Source of the DNA: Kappaphycus alvarezii
Lineage: Eukaryota; Rhodophyta; Florideophyceae; Gigartinales; Solieriaceae
DNA length: 64,000 bases
Assembly: GCA_002205965.3 (NCBI GenBank)
Contig: NADL03000459.1
Span: forward strand, 1,984,001 to 2,048,000
Reading direction: 5' to 3'
In this document: positions 22,566 to 33,479 of the stretch, piece by piece
Numbering within the stretch: the first letter of the stretch is position 1
How the letters are laid out: each line of letters opens with the position of its first letter
Made by a program: the position numbers and the translations under genes
The notes under the pieces: model-generated
The model's input: the letters and a program-made list of their open reading frames with translations, nothing else
Databases searched by the model: none
What the model was told of the DNA's origin: nothing

Positions 22566-22823
22566 GGTTTGGCAAGCGCCAGTAGAACCGCTTCATATGG
22601 TATGCGAGTGTGTAGATCGGATTTTAGGGGTTGTGAATGGATATAAAACGAAAGAAAAGGCCGACAAGAGAGGAGGTGGGAGAGGTTGAGGTTAAAAATG
22701 TCGATGTAGAGGAATTTTATGGAATGCTGAATTCCGGCGAGGAGAATGTCGGTCTATTTAGTTAGAGAAGCGAACGAAAAATAGAAAAACGCTGTGTGAC
22801 CAAAGGTAGCTGGGAAGTTTACA
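22566..22823. other. Spacer before LINE fragment
   Basis: No gene or repeat recognised; moderately AT-rich. Confidence 0.3.
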
Positions 22824-23342
22824 GTGCAGTTGGTGGACAAGGTCGATTACCCGCTGGTTGATTTCAAAGACCGTGGCACAATCGCACGGCCCCTTGACTT
22901 CCACCCTGCTCAAGTTTGGCCAATTTTTTACTTCCACATGACAGACTACCTCCACCCCGCGCCTTACGGAGGCCCCATTGCACGGGCTGCACTCGGGATC
23001 CCGCGTGATATCACCGCGGGCCCAGAACGGACGCCCTTCCGATGGTTCCATCTGTTTGCTACGACCCCCATCAGCTCAGTTAACGGTGTCACTTTCATCA
23101 GCATCCTGACGAAACTCATCGCATGCATAGCAAACAAGGAGCTCCCGGATGAAATCCTTCCCCTGCTCTCCGCTGCCACCCTGCTACACATCCTGCCGAG
23201 GCCTGGAAAGATACCGCCAATCGCTGTGGGCTCCATTCTCCGGCGCCTAGTTACCAAGACCTGCTTCCCTCGATCATTGACGCCGAGAACCCGGAGGGTG
23301 AAATTCGCATGGCAGAGGATAGCGGTGAGGATATATGAGTGA
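22824..23342 (+). pseudogene. LINE fragment A: N-terminal part of reverse transcriptase
   Basis: One open frame of 172 codons contains, at about residues 90-150, the non-LTR pattern VTFISILTKLIACIANKELP, LLSAATLLHILPRPGK and PPIAVGSILRRLVTK. That matches the 'L..l.N.i.nGe.P......l......lpK..g..RPIavG.ilrRl..K' block at the start of LINE reverse transcriptases. Nothing downstream continues the palm domain, so the copy is truncated on both sides. The GC-rich coding block is an island in AT-rich surroundings, consistent with insertion. It belongs to the same class as the copies at 25960-28003, 29500-30720 and 51.7-57.7 kb. Confidence 0.75.
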
Positions 23343-24156
23343 TGAGTGAGTAGGATGCAAAAATTTGACCGGAGTACTAAGGAGCTAAGATTTTTGATGG
23401 CAGCGAGGTTGTCGTGGTGATTTGTTTAAGGTGTTACTGATAAGAAAACTGGAAAATAGGTCGAAGGACAAGAGTGATGGTCGGTTTATAGGCGATTGGT
23501 GGCTACGTGGACATAAATGTGACTATTGTGGTTGCTAAGAACGCTTAATTGGTCATACTAGGATCTGGGAAAGTAATCATCGCAGTAAAGCAACAAAGCG
23601 GATACAATTGGGCGGAGGATCAAAGAGATGCATTTCAAACAGGCCTGGATGATCATCAGAAAAAGATTGAAATTAGCGTACTTTGTACGGTAGCGAGGGA
23701 GGAAGCAGGTATAGGTTGGGTGGTTTACCCAGTATGATGGATAATAACCTACGCTGTGATCAAGTTGTACAGCCTCTAAAAGCGTATTCTGAAATCCCTT
23801 GTGATTGATTATCCTAGCGATATGTGACTTACAATTTTTTTAATTTAAGTTTAATAAGCTCAATTATTTACTGGAAGAGTTGGGAATCTTCATGGGTCCA
23901 ATGAGGATGGCCCATAAATTTCTTCATCTTTACAATTCTTGCTCATCCTCTGAACATCTTGGTCTCATTTTGAAATTATTGAAGTGTAAAACAGACTCTA
24001 TAAGTAGTAATGGGTGGCTTTCTGAAATGATAATGCAAGATAGGATTCAGAGGTCTAAAGTTGAAGTCTATTAATAACTCCAATAGGCATAGTGTTAGAG
24101 ATATAAGTGCAAACGTGTACCAGTACCATAAATTTTACAGATTAATCAGCGATTAC

Positions 24157-24212
24157 CGCCATTCAGCTGCTTTTTAAGCAACTGAATGGCGACTGCTTAA
24201 AAGTAGCTGAAT
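24157..24212. repeat. Pair of mutually exclusive hairpins
   Basis: CGCCATTCAG (24157-24166) pairs with CTGAATGGCG (24182-24191), with an inner TGCTT/AAGCA stem. Alternatively the 20 bases at 24161-24180 pair with 24194-24212 (TGCTTAAAAGTAGCTGAAT), with one mismatch and one extra base. The two folds share a strand and cannot form together. Confidence 0.7.
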
Positions 24213-24536
24213 TATATATTACCTAAATCAAATTAAAGAACCAATATCAATAGCTACTTCCTTCTGCAGTCCAACTTCATGTCTCCGAAATTTCCAAATG
24301 GCATTTTAAGGGGTATTTGAGAATAATCAACATTACTTGATCAACTTAGTGAAACTGTCGTGTTGATTGGTAGATTCTGTACTGGCGATATTGAAACAAG
24401 CAATCTAGATTTCCTCAGTGAAAATCCACAGAGCGTCATCAAATTAGAGAATATTCTTGAGAAGTTGTGTATTTAAGTCCCTAGTATTCGAATAGGTCAG
24501 TAAATTTCGTTTTGTACCAATGTCTCTGGTAAACCA

Positions 24537-24588
24537 CTGTGTAATAGAGACTTGTTCGCTGTCTTTGTTCCAGTTATCTATTACACAG
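24537..24588. repeat. 12-bp perfect inverted repeat
   Basis: CTGTGTAATAGA (24537-24548) and TCTATTACACAG (24577-24588) are exact reverse complements, separated by 28 bases. Function unknown; it could be the termini of a very small element. Confidence 0.6.
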
Positions 24589-25225
24589 AGGTGTAACAGA
24601 GAACTTGGATAGGGATCTTGTTATATGATTTTGTTTCATTACTACGGGGTTTTATAACTCATCTTTTTATTTATGCGTAACCAATTTATTTGTCGTATCG
24701 GCAAGGTATGAGTCTATGTGGTAGTTCTTTTAGTAGTTCCACTTTATCAGTACCTATTATATAGTTAAGACTGTAGTTTTGGTGACTGAGCCAGAATCCA
24801 CATGTACTGCGCTAGAGCTACAGTACTGGCTATATAACGGGGGTTCTTTTAGATTCTTGGGGGAATCTAGCTACAATACACTAACCCGTTGCCACCAAAT
24901 TTCTGAAACGCACTGCCATTGTCTCCACTACTCCTTTAGCAGGACCCCGGCAGCCTCCCTCTCTGTTTAAATCTTTCCTGCACGTACAGAATCTATTCTG
25001 CGGATCCGAAAATGTCATGTATACTATAATAATAATAATATTATGGGCTGCGCGGTAAGCACCAATTTCCATAGTACTATAATTTAACAAAAAAATGAGC
25101 AGTGGAATTTCATCCATACGATAGCGAGTAACAGGATAGCACAGTGTTATGAGATCGACTTTATTCAGCGACGGCAACGGTAATGTTTGATTTGCAAAAT
25201 CACTTTATCAGTACAATCAAGCCCC

Positions 25226-25695
25226 ACCATAGTCTAGCACATCTCAAAGGAGTTCTCATCATGCAAGAACGAGTAGTTCTCCTATTCAGCCTTCAGATCC
25301 AAACATACCAAACGAGCGGCAATATCTCTCCATTCCAAGGTATACTTCACGTAACTGTGAGTCTGTACTGCAAATGGTAGGTCAATGGTAGGATAGAAAT
25401 CTATGCTGTCCAAGAGCCGTTCGCGAAAAGCCGTGAGAGGATTTTTGAAGCCGATATATCTGGTATGATGATTCTCCATCCCTTTTACATCCGTAGCTTT
25501 CACCAACTTTTCGTGCATGACATTAAGGTCGGCGAGTGGCTTCGGCCATCTAACCTTTGCTTCCAACTCCCTCTCTCCCTCAAGCACTCACACCGGAAAC
25601 TCTCCAGCATCAACAACAATACAAAGAAGAACGGCTACAGTCAAGCGTTTTGTAGTCTTGACCAGTTCCGTCCAAATAGAAATAAAAGTCGCCAT
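25226..25695 (-). pseudogene. Unnamed protein family, copy B (disabled by in-frame stops)
   Basis: Homologous to copy A at 16199-17068. In one frame from an ATG at 25695: TFISIWTELVKTTKRLTVAVLL, VVDAGEFPV, a TGA at 25588-25590 where copy A has Arg (a single change from CGA), then VLEGERELEAKVRWP, DLNVMHEKLVKATDVKGM, RYIGFKNPLTAFRERLLD, IDLPFAVQTHSYVKYTLEWRD and CLDLKAE. A second stop (TAG) replaces the Glu of copy A's KAQEE, and homology goes on as ENYSFLHDENSFEMC before another stop. Apart from these stops the frame is intact, so this copy shows the full conserved core, including the ~12 residues lost in copy A. The N-terminal part of copy A (VWSSHVAFLEH) is not seen upstream. No neighbouring transposase was found. 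Function unknown. Confidence 0.65.
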
Positions 25696-25959
25696 AACAA
25701 CTTAAGACGGAGTTGCTGAGGCAGAGGAGGATCACAGAAGTCCGTATCTCTTCGGAGGCTCGATTAGAGTTGAGATAATCTTTGAGTGCGAGTAATGGCG
25801 ATTTGGCAGAACTGATACTGCAGGTTCGGTTCCTTGCCAGCCGTTGGGAGGCAGTTTCGTGTTAGGGCTCTGAAAAAATGTAGTATTGGAACCTATTTTA
25901 GTGGATGGATGTGGTAATTTCGGATTGAGAGCCATGAATGCGGCCGCTCGAGCTAAGGT

Positions 25960-28003
25960 GGAATAGCAGAGGTTTTAGGTGGAGGTGCTAGGGCATTTTG
26001 GGGAGTGGAGGATGGAGGAAGCAGTTGTGCATTGTGATGATTTCCTTGGTGATTTCTTCAGGTTTTTTGTGCACAGAATTAGCTTCATCGTCAGACTTTA
26101 GGTGCTCAATAGAGAGTTTAAGTGTGTGGCTGAGGAGATGGATGAGGTAAGTGTGAACCCTAGCACGCCTATTGGGAAGGGTGGTGTGGTGCAGCGCCAA
26201 GAGCTGTCTTGCATATTTCGGTGTATCCTTTCGAATGCCGCTTTCAGTTACACGTCAGATAATATTACTGATGTAGAAATGGTTAAGTGCGGCGGGCTAG
26301 TGTATGGGGTATACATTGGTCTGCATGTGCTTGCACAGTGGTGGAGCAGGTAGAAAATTGCTTGCGGATCGCAAAGTTTGAGTGAGGCTTGTCAGATGTC
26401 TCTCATGGCCAGGAGTAGTTCCACGAGAAGGTTGACACAGCCTTTTGCGGTGCTAATTGGTGATTTGAGGGTGCTATCAGTGACGACGAATTTGCATTGA
26501 ATCTGTGGAAAGTAGGAATTTCCTAAACAACAGGATTCTTTCTTCCGAATATTTATGAACATGTTTTGAAGCAGCGGCCTTCGCTTGTAATAGTTTTCAG
26601 CAGACATGTCCCATATCGAGACGGAAGGATGATGTTGTCGTCGTCAGTATGCCAGGCCTGCATTGATGCGCCTAGGAAGGAAGGATGATGATGGAGAAGG
26701 AACGGAGAGATAACGATTGCGTAGAAGTTCATGGATATATGATTATCTTGGTGTGTCTCGATCGCATATTGTCAGATGTAGGGTCCGAAGTAGAAGTTTG
26801 AGGGGCGTCCGTATGTAAAATGTAGGAGAAGGGAGGCTTATGGGCATTGCTCGCAAATAGAGCTCAGGAGGCTGGAAGGCTCTACTCGGTTAAAGGTGTT
26901 CGAGAGGTCGATTTTATGGATTACATGGTTTTGATCTCTGAGCGCCGTTAATGTTATCTTGGGCGCGAAATCATAGCTTCTATGCCATTGTCTTAGCAAA
27001 CAGCGTTCTGCAGAGGCCTAAGGTGGGAGAGAAGCTTGGGTCACTACTGATTCTGGCTGGGAGGAGCGGTGCCACTAATCTTATGCAAAGGACGCCCATT
27101 GCGATTGGGCGCAAGTTGTAGTGTTCAGGCGGTCTCTTCAGTATGAAATTAAAGGATGCTACTGAGAAGTAGCATTTTGGTAGGGTGGGGAACCTGTCGA
27201 TTAATAAATTGTTAACGAAGGCCGTGAATGCCTTCAATACATGGGCTTGTGATTGCGATTGCGGCCGCTTTGATGGGGGCTCGGCGTTGGCTCGACGGGG
27301 AAGCTTATGCCTTGGATGTGAAAACAGCGGCAATAGGCGGGACAGGTACGCGTGTGGCGGGAAAGGGCAGTGCAATTTGGGCAGCGGCGGCGGCAGGGAC
27401 CTCGGTGACTTGTGCCGCAGCGGACTTGTTGTAAAAATGGATAGCCACGGGGATAACCGGAGGCGCTTGTGGGGCGGCCTTGGCATCGGTCTGTAGGTCG
27501 GGTATCTGCAGCTCGGGAAGTGCTGCAGCTTGCTCAGATAGAAGGTATTCTATTGGTTGGCGTAGGGCGTCAGGGACGGCAGAACGTGGAAGGGGGTGTC
27601 TAGGGGATTCAGCTTCGTTCAGGAGCCTGTGGCGAACATTTCCGCACGCGTAAGCGGGGAGGTGTACCGCGAGCTCAGCGAGAGGGGCAGAGCTCACTTC
27701 TATGACGGGTAGGTGTGTTCGGATTGCGGAGATGGCGACGGTGAAGGATAGGGATTGGTGTGCGGGAAAGTATATAACCGCCAAGCGTCCTACACAGGGG
27801 ACGATAAAATGGGGTGGGAGGGAGAGCCAGGCGGTGTCCTCGCCGAGGCAGAGCAGCCCTTTCATGGCTTCTGCGTTCTTAAAGACGAGGGAGAAGTCGG
27901 CGGACGGGGCGATGGCGGCGGAGGGAAGCGTTGCTGAGGTAGGTTCGATGCGGCCAGTGCGCGGGTTGAGGGGACGTACTGGCATTAATCCATCGCGGAT
28001 CAT
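25960..28003 (-). pseudogene. LINE fragment B: reverse transcriptase through C-terminal region
   Basis: Read on the minus strand. From 28003 a 232-codon frame is rich in Pro/Ala and probably covers the region before the polymerase. Around 27230-26980 come AFVNNLLIDRFPTLPKC and HYNLRPIAMGVLCIRLVAP, the start of a LINE reverse transcriptase. Then, in shifted frames, DQNHVIHKIDLSNTFNRVEPSSLL (palm strand with catalytic Asp, about 26930-26860) and a degraded YADD region reading HTDDDNIILPS (about 26650). Thumb-like remains continue to about 25960. Many frameshifts and stops; dead. It lies just upstream, in transcription sense, of unnamed copy B on the same strand. Confidence 0.65.
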
Positions 28004-29499
28004 ACGAAAAAGGGAAGGTTGGGGTTAGGAGAGCAGGAGTAGAGGGGCTGAGGAGCGCGATCTAGCGAGGGCTTACCAGGATAGGCACCGGGGCAGGTGG
28101 AGCATCAGGAGACAGTGGGGGGGCGCGGCGGCCACTTCCGTCCTGTTACGCAGCAATGTGAGTTACGCGGGCTCGGAACAGTCGCGGGTGCGGTATTCTG
28201 ATTAATAGGAAGAGAAAAAGGCATGGTAAAGGTGATGTAATATTACCGCACGGCGTATCTCAACCGATAAGCTCAGCCTAGAGTACAGTCCAGTCAGTTT
28301 ATTTCGCGAAAAGACATGACGTAAATAAATAAAGTACAACCCTGCTTACAAATGGCTCCGTCCGCTATGCGAATGTGATACACCACTCTTTACGACTCTA
28401 GGGCTGCGTATTGTTGTCTACCGATTCCATATTTCTTCCCTGCAGATTTCTTTCTCGACTTTTATGTGATATAGAGCGATCAGGAAAATTCGAAACCAAT
28501 CCAAGATGGGGAGGATGACGAGTGATTTCAAACCTCACGGCAAATTCTAACGCAAGAACACAAAGAAATTCCTCAATCATGTGACAAATCTTGGATCTCT
28601 TAGAAATACCGGCCAGTACCAGCGCACAGAAAAATGTTTGGGGAACTGAAACAGTGGAAATAATACTCTTCATCTGTCAAAGAAAAGTAAATTGGCCTCT
28701 ATTGCAAAATGAAAAAGCAGGATGCGTTTGATTTTCGAAACGAAACTGTGGGCAGGCGGCCTTTTAAAGCTTCGCTGCGGAGCTGAACATGAAAGAAGTA
28801 ATCGATATATCAACTTAAGGAGTCAAAGGGATTAATTACGTGCGCAAGATTCATTCCTGGACTGCATGCGACAATATAAGGTGTTTTGGTCACCTCTTTT
28901 CAAGTGAAACCTGAAATTGGTACACCACAACTTCGCCTTTGTACAAATGCGTCTCCGAAAAGAACGGCATATCCGGATTACTCAGACAAATAATGGAAAA
29001 TTACAGGTCAAAAGAGAAAGCCTTCAAGGATACAGCAACGCATGAAAATACTTGTCAGCTTTGGACTGAACTCTGTTGCAAATTCAAGAAGTAATGAGTG
29101 CGGTGGTTGTAAATAAGCCTTGAAAATATTCCATCAGAAGTATTTCCGATGTGTAAAGGCAGCCCGTCTGAGCAATATTATAAAAACCTGTAATAGACGC
29201 AGTAAATTATTGTATAAATTCGAGTATCACTGAATAAGAAATGTCTGTCACTTTTTGGTCCATCTACAAACCATGATGCCAGATAACAACCATTACATCT
29301 TCAAAGTTAAATCACCCCATAATTTCCCTCTCTTTCTATTAACTAGCGAGAAAAGAGAGGGTATATTTGCAAGGAAAATCTTTGCTTAGGGGGAACGGGT
29401 TGGGCCGTTTATTGCTGGAACAAAAGGGTAGCTTTCTAAAACCCGTGTAGTTTTGAGTCCGCTGCGCAACTGGTTACTGTACTTGTGCTGCCTTGCGGT
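28004..29499. other. Unassigned AT-rich DNA
   Basis: About 1.5 kb with no supported gene. A pyrimidine/purine palindrome (CCCTCTCTTTCT with AGAAAAGAGAGGG) lies at about 29328-29359. Confidence 0.4.
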
Positions 29500-29880
29500 G
29501 GTCAGCTTATAGGGGATGCGATGGTAGTGTCATAGGTGAGTGGGCTTTGTTGCAGCAGTATGGCGTGGGCCAAGGATAGGAATAAGATATACGCGAGATA
29601 GAGGTAAATTCCTGGGATAAGGAGCGGAACCTCGAAGTCACAGTCGCGGCCGGCAGCGCTCTTGAATTGTGGGACTAGGGCGTTACGGACGGAGTTCGTC
29701 TGTTGGAGGAGTTTGAATCCGCTGAAGCAAGGTATTCTGCATGGTCGCCATTGGTGTTCATAGGTTCGTACCAGTGGCGAAAGGACACACCGGCGGTATC
29801 GGGGCACACAGTTAGGCATAGGTGTCTTTGGAGCTTTAAGGACCATTAATTGCTGCGGCCTAGATAGACGGAGGCGGGAT
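29500..29880 (-). pseudogene. LINE fragment C: C-terminal zinc-finger/endonuclease region
   Basis: On the minus strand a frame carries SVRNALVPQFKSAAGRDCDF followed by EVPLLIPG; just before it a second frame reads YEPMNTNGDHAEYLAS. This is the LINE order 'C..C....D..GDHa..C....HN.irNal...f..Aa....E.p.LlPg' that leads into a C-terminal restriction-like endonuclease. The same residues recur in the LINE copies at 54600-54750 and 57390-57470 (HNWARNALVF, RECDFEALLIVPG). The copy is truncated and frame-shifted, and faces away from the fragment at 30040-30720. Confidence 0.7.
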
Positions 29881-30039
29881 GGGCAGAGACGAGGGCATCA
29901 GCGAGACTGAGCCGGAAGGCGTTACAGCAGATGCGATTGCGATTCCTGAAGCCGCAATGCACCCAGAACTCTACATTCGCCATCGGATCCGCCGTCATGC
30001 ACTTTTCGGATACGCCTGGCCCGGCTTTCCTGACCGCCC

Positions 30040-30720
30040 ATTCGGCTGTGGTTACCCACATCTACGACGAAGTGTGGTCGGTAATGCTGCGTCGCCACCT
30101 GGAGATTCCTGTTTTCAAAGATACTGTCTCGCTCCTTTGCTCAGAAGGGAAGACTACAGTAGATCACCACGGAGACCACACCAAGGACCTCTGTAAAAGA
30201 AGTGTCACCTAGAAGAACTGCCACGAATCAGTTTAAATACGGCTTCGCACAGACCATTTCAAGGTCGCTGGAGCCGGCTTCCACTACACCCGTGTTAACT
30301 TCGCGGACTGGACGCCTGGTAAGCCGACATCCCCTCCCACGCGACTTGCTCCGAGGAAAAGGAAAACCCCACGCGCCATCTCCTAGTACCGTATGACTTC
30401 AAGGGTTCCTCGCCTCTACAGCAGTTATACTTTCCCAAAGAAGCCTGGTAAGCGCGCTTCGCTGCAAATGAAGCGGGAAGACAGAAGATGAAGGACTTTG
30501 CAACAAAAATTGCCCCCATTGCTGGCGAGGCTCTACCTGTACGCTCGCAATTGTGATGAAATTTCGTGCCGCTTGCCTTTGACTCCCTATGATCCCCGTC
30601 GGAGACCAAATCTAAGGTGACTGAGGAGTAAGCGGTCTTCATTGCGGCCCGTAGCGGAAGCTCAGAAGCGAAGGTGATTCTTCGGCTTCATTAGAAGCTG
30701 AAATATGCAATGTGGTCTAC
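30040..30720 (+). pseudogene. LINE fragment D: C-terminal region with restriction-like endonuclease end
   Basis: Plus strand: SVMLRRHLEIPVFKDTVSLL and VDHHGDHTKDLCK (30085-30195) match the LINE block MLRRHLDLTVYEDSTSLI ... DPSGDHP at 54520-54620. In another frame VPYDFKGSS and NFVPLAFDSL ... SPSETKSKVTEE (30385-30625) match NFVPLAFDTLGALPTRS of the LINE at 55000-55050, which is the end of the restriction-like endonuclease region. Stops and frame changes make it dead. Together with fragment C it forms a head-to-head pair meeting near 29900-30040. Confidence 0.7.
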
Positions 30721-32530
30721 GTTTGCAGCTTCAGCGATTAGTTATAGTCCATAACAAGCAGATTTTTTACTCCCCCTCCAAATCTAGTTGATTTCAGTGG
30801 CATCGCCTATGACTTAATTTGATTCTTATACGAGCATAATGATATATTTCAAACAGTGAAGCACCCAAAACCTTCCCTCTACATGAAAAATGCCCGCGAA
30901 GGAGGAATATATCGAAGAATGTCACTCTTGGATTCCCACCGCCCTTCCGGGACAGGCTCGATCTTCTAGTGTCTGCTTGAAGTCGTGCAACTGCATTGAA
31001 TGTAGAAAGGATATGAAATGATTAACATAAATTTGCAAAGCGGGACAGAGCCCCTGATCCCGTTGATGTGACTGACCAGTCATCTGTTCTGGTGCTCTGC
31101 CTTCTAGCTGAGTAATGTAGATTTAGCGAGAAAGATTACGTAAAAACGACTCAAGTGCGGCAAGCAAAAACTAAGAACAATTCATCAAGAAAACGCCAGA
31201 TTCATTCCTGTAATATATATATTGAAACGAAAAAGCAAAAAAAATCCTTTAGTTTCCATTCCGGATATCCAAGCTTTATGGAAAGCACATTCAGTACAGT
31301 TGTAACGATCTGGGGCTGTACGTTTAAAAAAAGGTCAAAAACTGTTCCAATTTGTTCTTGTGCAGAGATGTTTTAGTGTGGTTATTCTTGAGCAAAAATT
31401 GGAGGAGTTTATTGCCTTGTATTCTAGATTCTGGCTACGGTATTATGCTTTTTGGACTGAAATTTGGTCTCCGATTCGATGAAATTTCAAAGGTTCAAAA
31501 AATCATGGTTTAATGGACTGCGGAAAAATATTGTTAGAATTTACATCCGTAATAAAGAATTTACATGACCAGCGAGACTAACTCGTTTATAAATGGCCAG
31601 TGAATGCTGAAATGAGGCAATTAATTCTAATGGATCCATTTAATATCGTTTGTACATGGAGACAAGGGCGAGGAGGAGTACCTGGTTCTTTATTCTGTGA
31701 TATTTGAGAAAATCACGTTTAAGTGGTTTAAAATTCAGGTTCGGTATAAGTTCAAAGAAGTTTACTGGCTTTTTTCTCAGTCGACTACCTGAAGTAGTTG
31801 TTTATCCCTCTGCTGTCAGTATTTTCACACGTTTCTCTCTTAAAAACGGGTCGCCACAGTTTCACAGGTCTGCTGGCTTCCGGATAAACAAATAATGGAG
31901 ACAATACAAACGAAGGGATTTCGGGTGTCCTCAAACTACTGCGCTTTGAACAACGAATGTGATCTGTAAGGTGTGCCAAGATTTACAATCGCATCTGAAT
32001 ATGTCACACGACGGCGCAACAGCTACAGCCTAGTTGCTCTTGACCTCTGCTGGTGATAGCTTGAACGTGTTACCTTGGATCGCGAGCTCCCCGAGGGCGA
32101 TTTCCGTTGATGAACGTGGTTAGTGGGTGCGTGTGTTTCAGTTGAATCTTGTCTGGTCAGGTCCTATCTGGACCGGACGGGTCATCACTGCTATTTATTG
32201 ATTATTAATCATAAAGGTGAGAACTACCAAATGAAATTCGAAAGAAGAGTCAACATCAACACCTGTCGGAGAGCCAAATTAATATTCAAACTTCACACAG
32301 GTTTTATTCGTTGTAACCAAACTGGATAAGTGACCATCCAGATTAAAGCATTGATCCTCGATTTATAAGTGTCCCGCTTAACACGTATCCACAAAGTACA
32401 TAGAACAAGCCAAGATAATCGCACAGAAATTGACTGCGTCATGCATGACGAACCATTCGCTGAATATGAAAAAGAGATTCATGGACTTACCGAAGGTACT
32501 TCAGCGATATTACTTCTCCTTAAGCAGTTC
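30721..32530. other. Unassigned AT-rich DNA
   Basis: About 1.8 kb without a supported gene, repeat or RNA; open frames are short and featureless. Confidence 0.4.
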
Positions 32531-32535
32531 GGAAG

Positions 32536-32756
32536 TGAAAGCGTCTTTTAAAGCTCTGATCCACGCATCTTTTTGCGATACAAAACACGATAAAAAACAC
32601 GCAAAAGGCCTATTTACCTCCGACCGTCTCCCCTCATCTCTCCTTCCATTACTCCCTCCCCATTCTTATATAGGACAGCAAAGATGGCCCGTTACAAACA
32701 GATGGCTAGTAACGCAAGTGAGCTCAACGTGTACAAGTGTCTGCGTAGAGCTCACA
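32536..32756 (-). repeat. 3' LTR of the gypsy element
   Basis: Direct repeat of 37428-37647, sharing for example GCAAGTGAGCTCAACGTG and CCTCCGACCGTCTCC. On the minus strand a G-rich purine tract (TTGGGGGGTGA, 32757-32767) lies directly before it and would prime plus-strand synthesis. Confidence 0.85.
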
Positions 32757-33479
32757 TCACCCCCCAATGGGATCACGCTGTGCCCTCACAGCGCAGCCAA
32801 AGCAGAACAAAAGCAACATAAAAAACATCATAGAAAGAGAAAACTTAAAGAAACTCTGGTACAAGTCCGAAACTGCGACCCCTGGCACCATGGTTTGGTA
32901 TAAAAACCACTATATCCAAGGCCATCTTCACTACAATAGCCATGCGGGAAACCCGGTGGAGAGCTGCGCGCAGCACTGAGGATGTCATTTCCCCGACCCA
33001 GGGTGGTTTGTGTGAGCAAGAGGGAGTCTCCCTCTCACGCCCTCCCCCGCAACTTTTGTCACGTTTCATTTTTCGGCTGGACCGTACGGATTAATCATCA
33101 GCCACCGTTTCATCTTCCACGTCCTTCCTCAGTAATCCACTTACAACAAGCGAGATTGGTCCAAAACCGGTGAAGCCCACGGGCGAAAACCAACGTAACT
33201 CCAAAATCTCTTTGACATCAACCCGTTCAGCAATTGAATATCAACTCGTGTTCGTCAACTATCCCTTCTTTTGCCTTCTACTTTCCCTCTTTGGTGTCCA
33301 GTTTGCGATCACGCCCACGCTTCCCGAGCACAAGAACATCTCCTCTCAGCGAAAGCCCGCATCACGACAACTCCACATGGCTTTGGTTCCCTCCCCCTTC
33401 GCGAGACTGCCTTGGACCGTACTGCACACCGCACCACAACACCCAACTCTACGTTGTCCTGGCAAACCAAACCGACTGG
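32757..33479 (-). other. Gypsy 3' internal noncoding region
   Basis: Lies between the end of integrase and the 3' LTR. No domain seen; plus-strand open frames here are rich in Pro/His and look non-coding. Confidence 0.4.

Larger units (their letters stand above)
23343..25225. other. AT-rich spacer with hairpins
   Basis: About 1.9 kb without a supported gene. It contains the competing hairpins at 24157-24212, the 12-bp inverted repeat at 24537-24588 and an ATA/AAT microsatellite near 25022-25041. Confidence 0.4.

Noticed and set aside
29846..30061. Minus-strand 71-codon frame across the LINE head-to-head joint
   Set aside because: Overlaps the plus-strand LINE remains and has no family features; a shadow or the decayed edge of fragment C.
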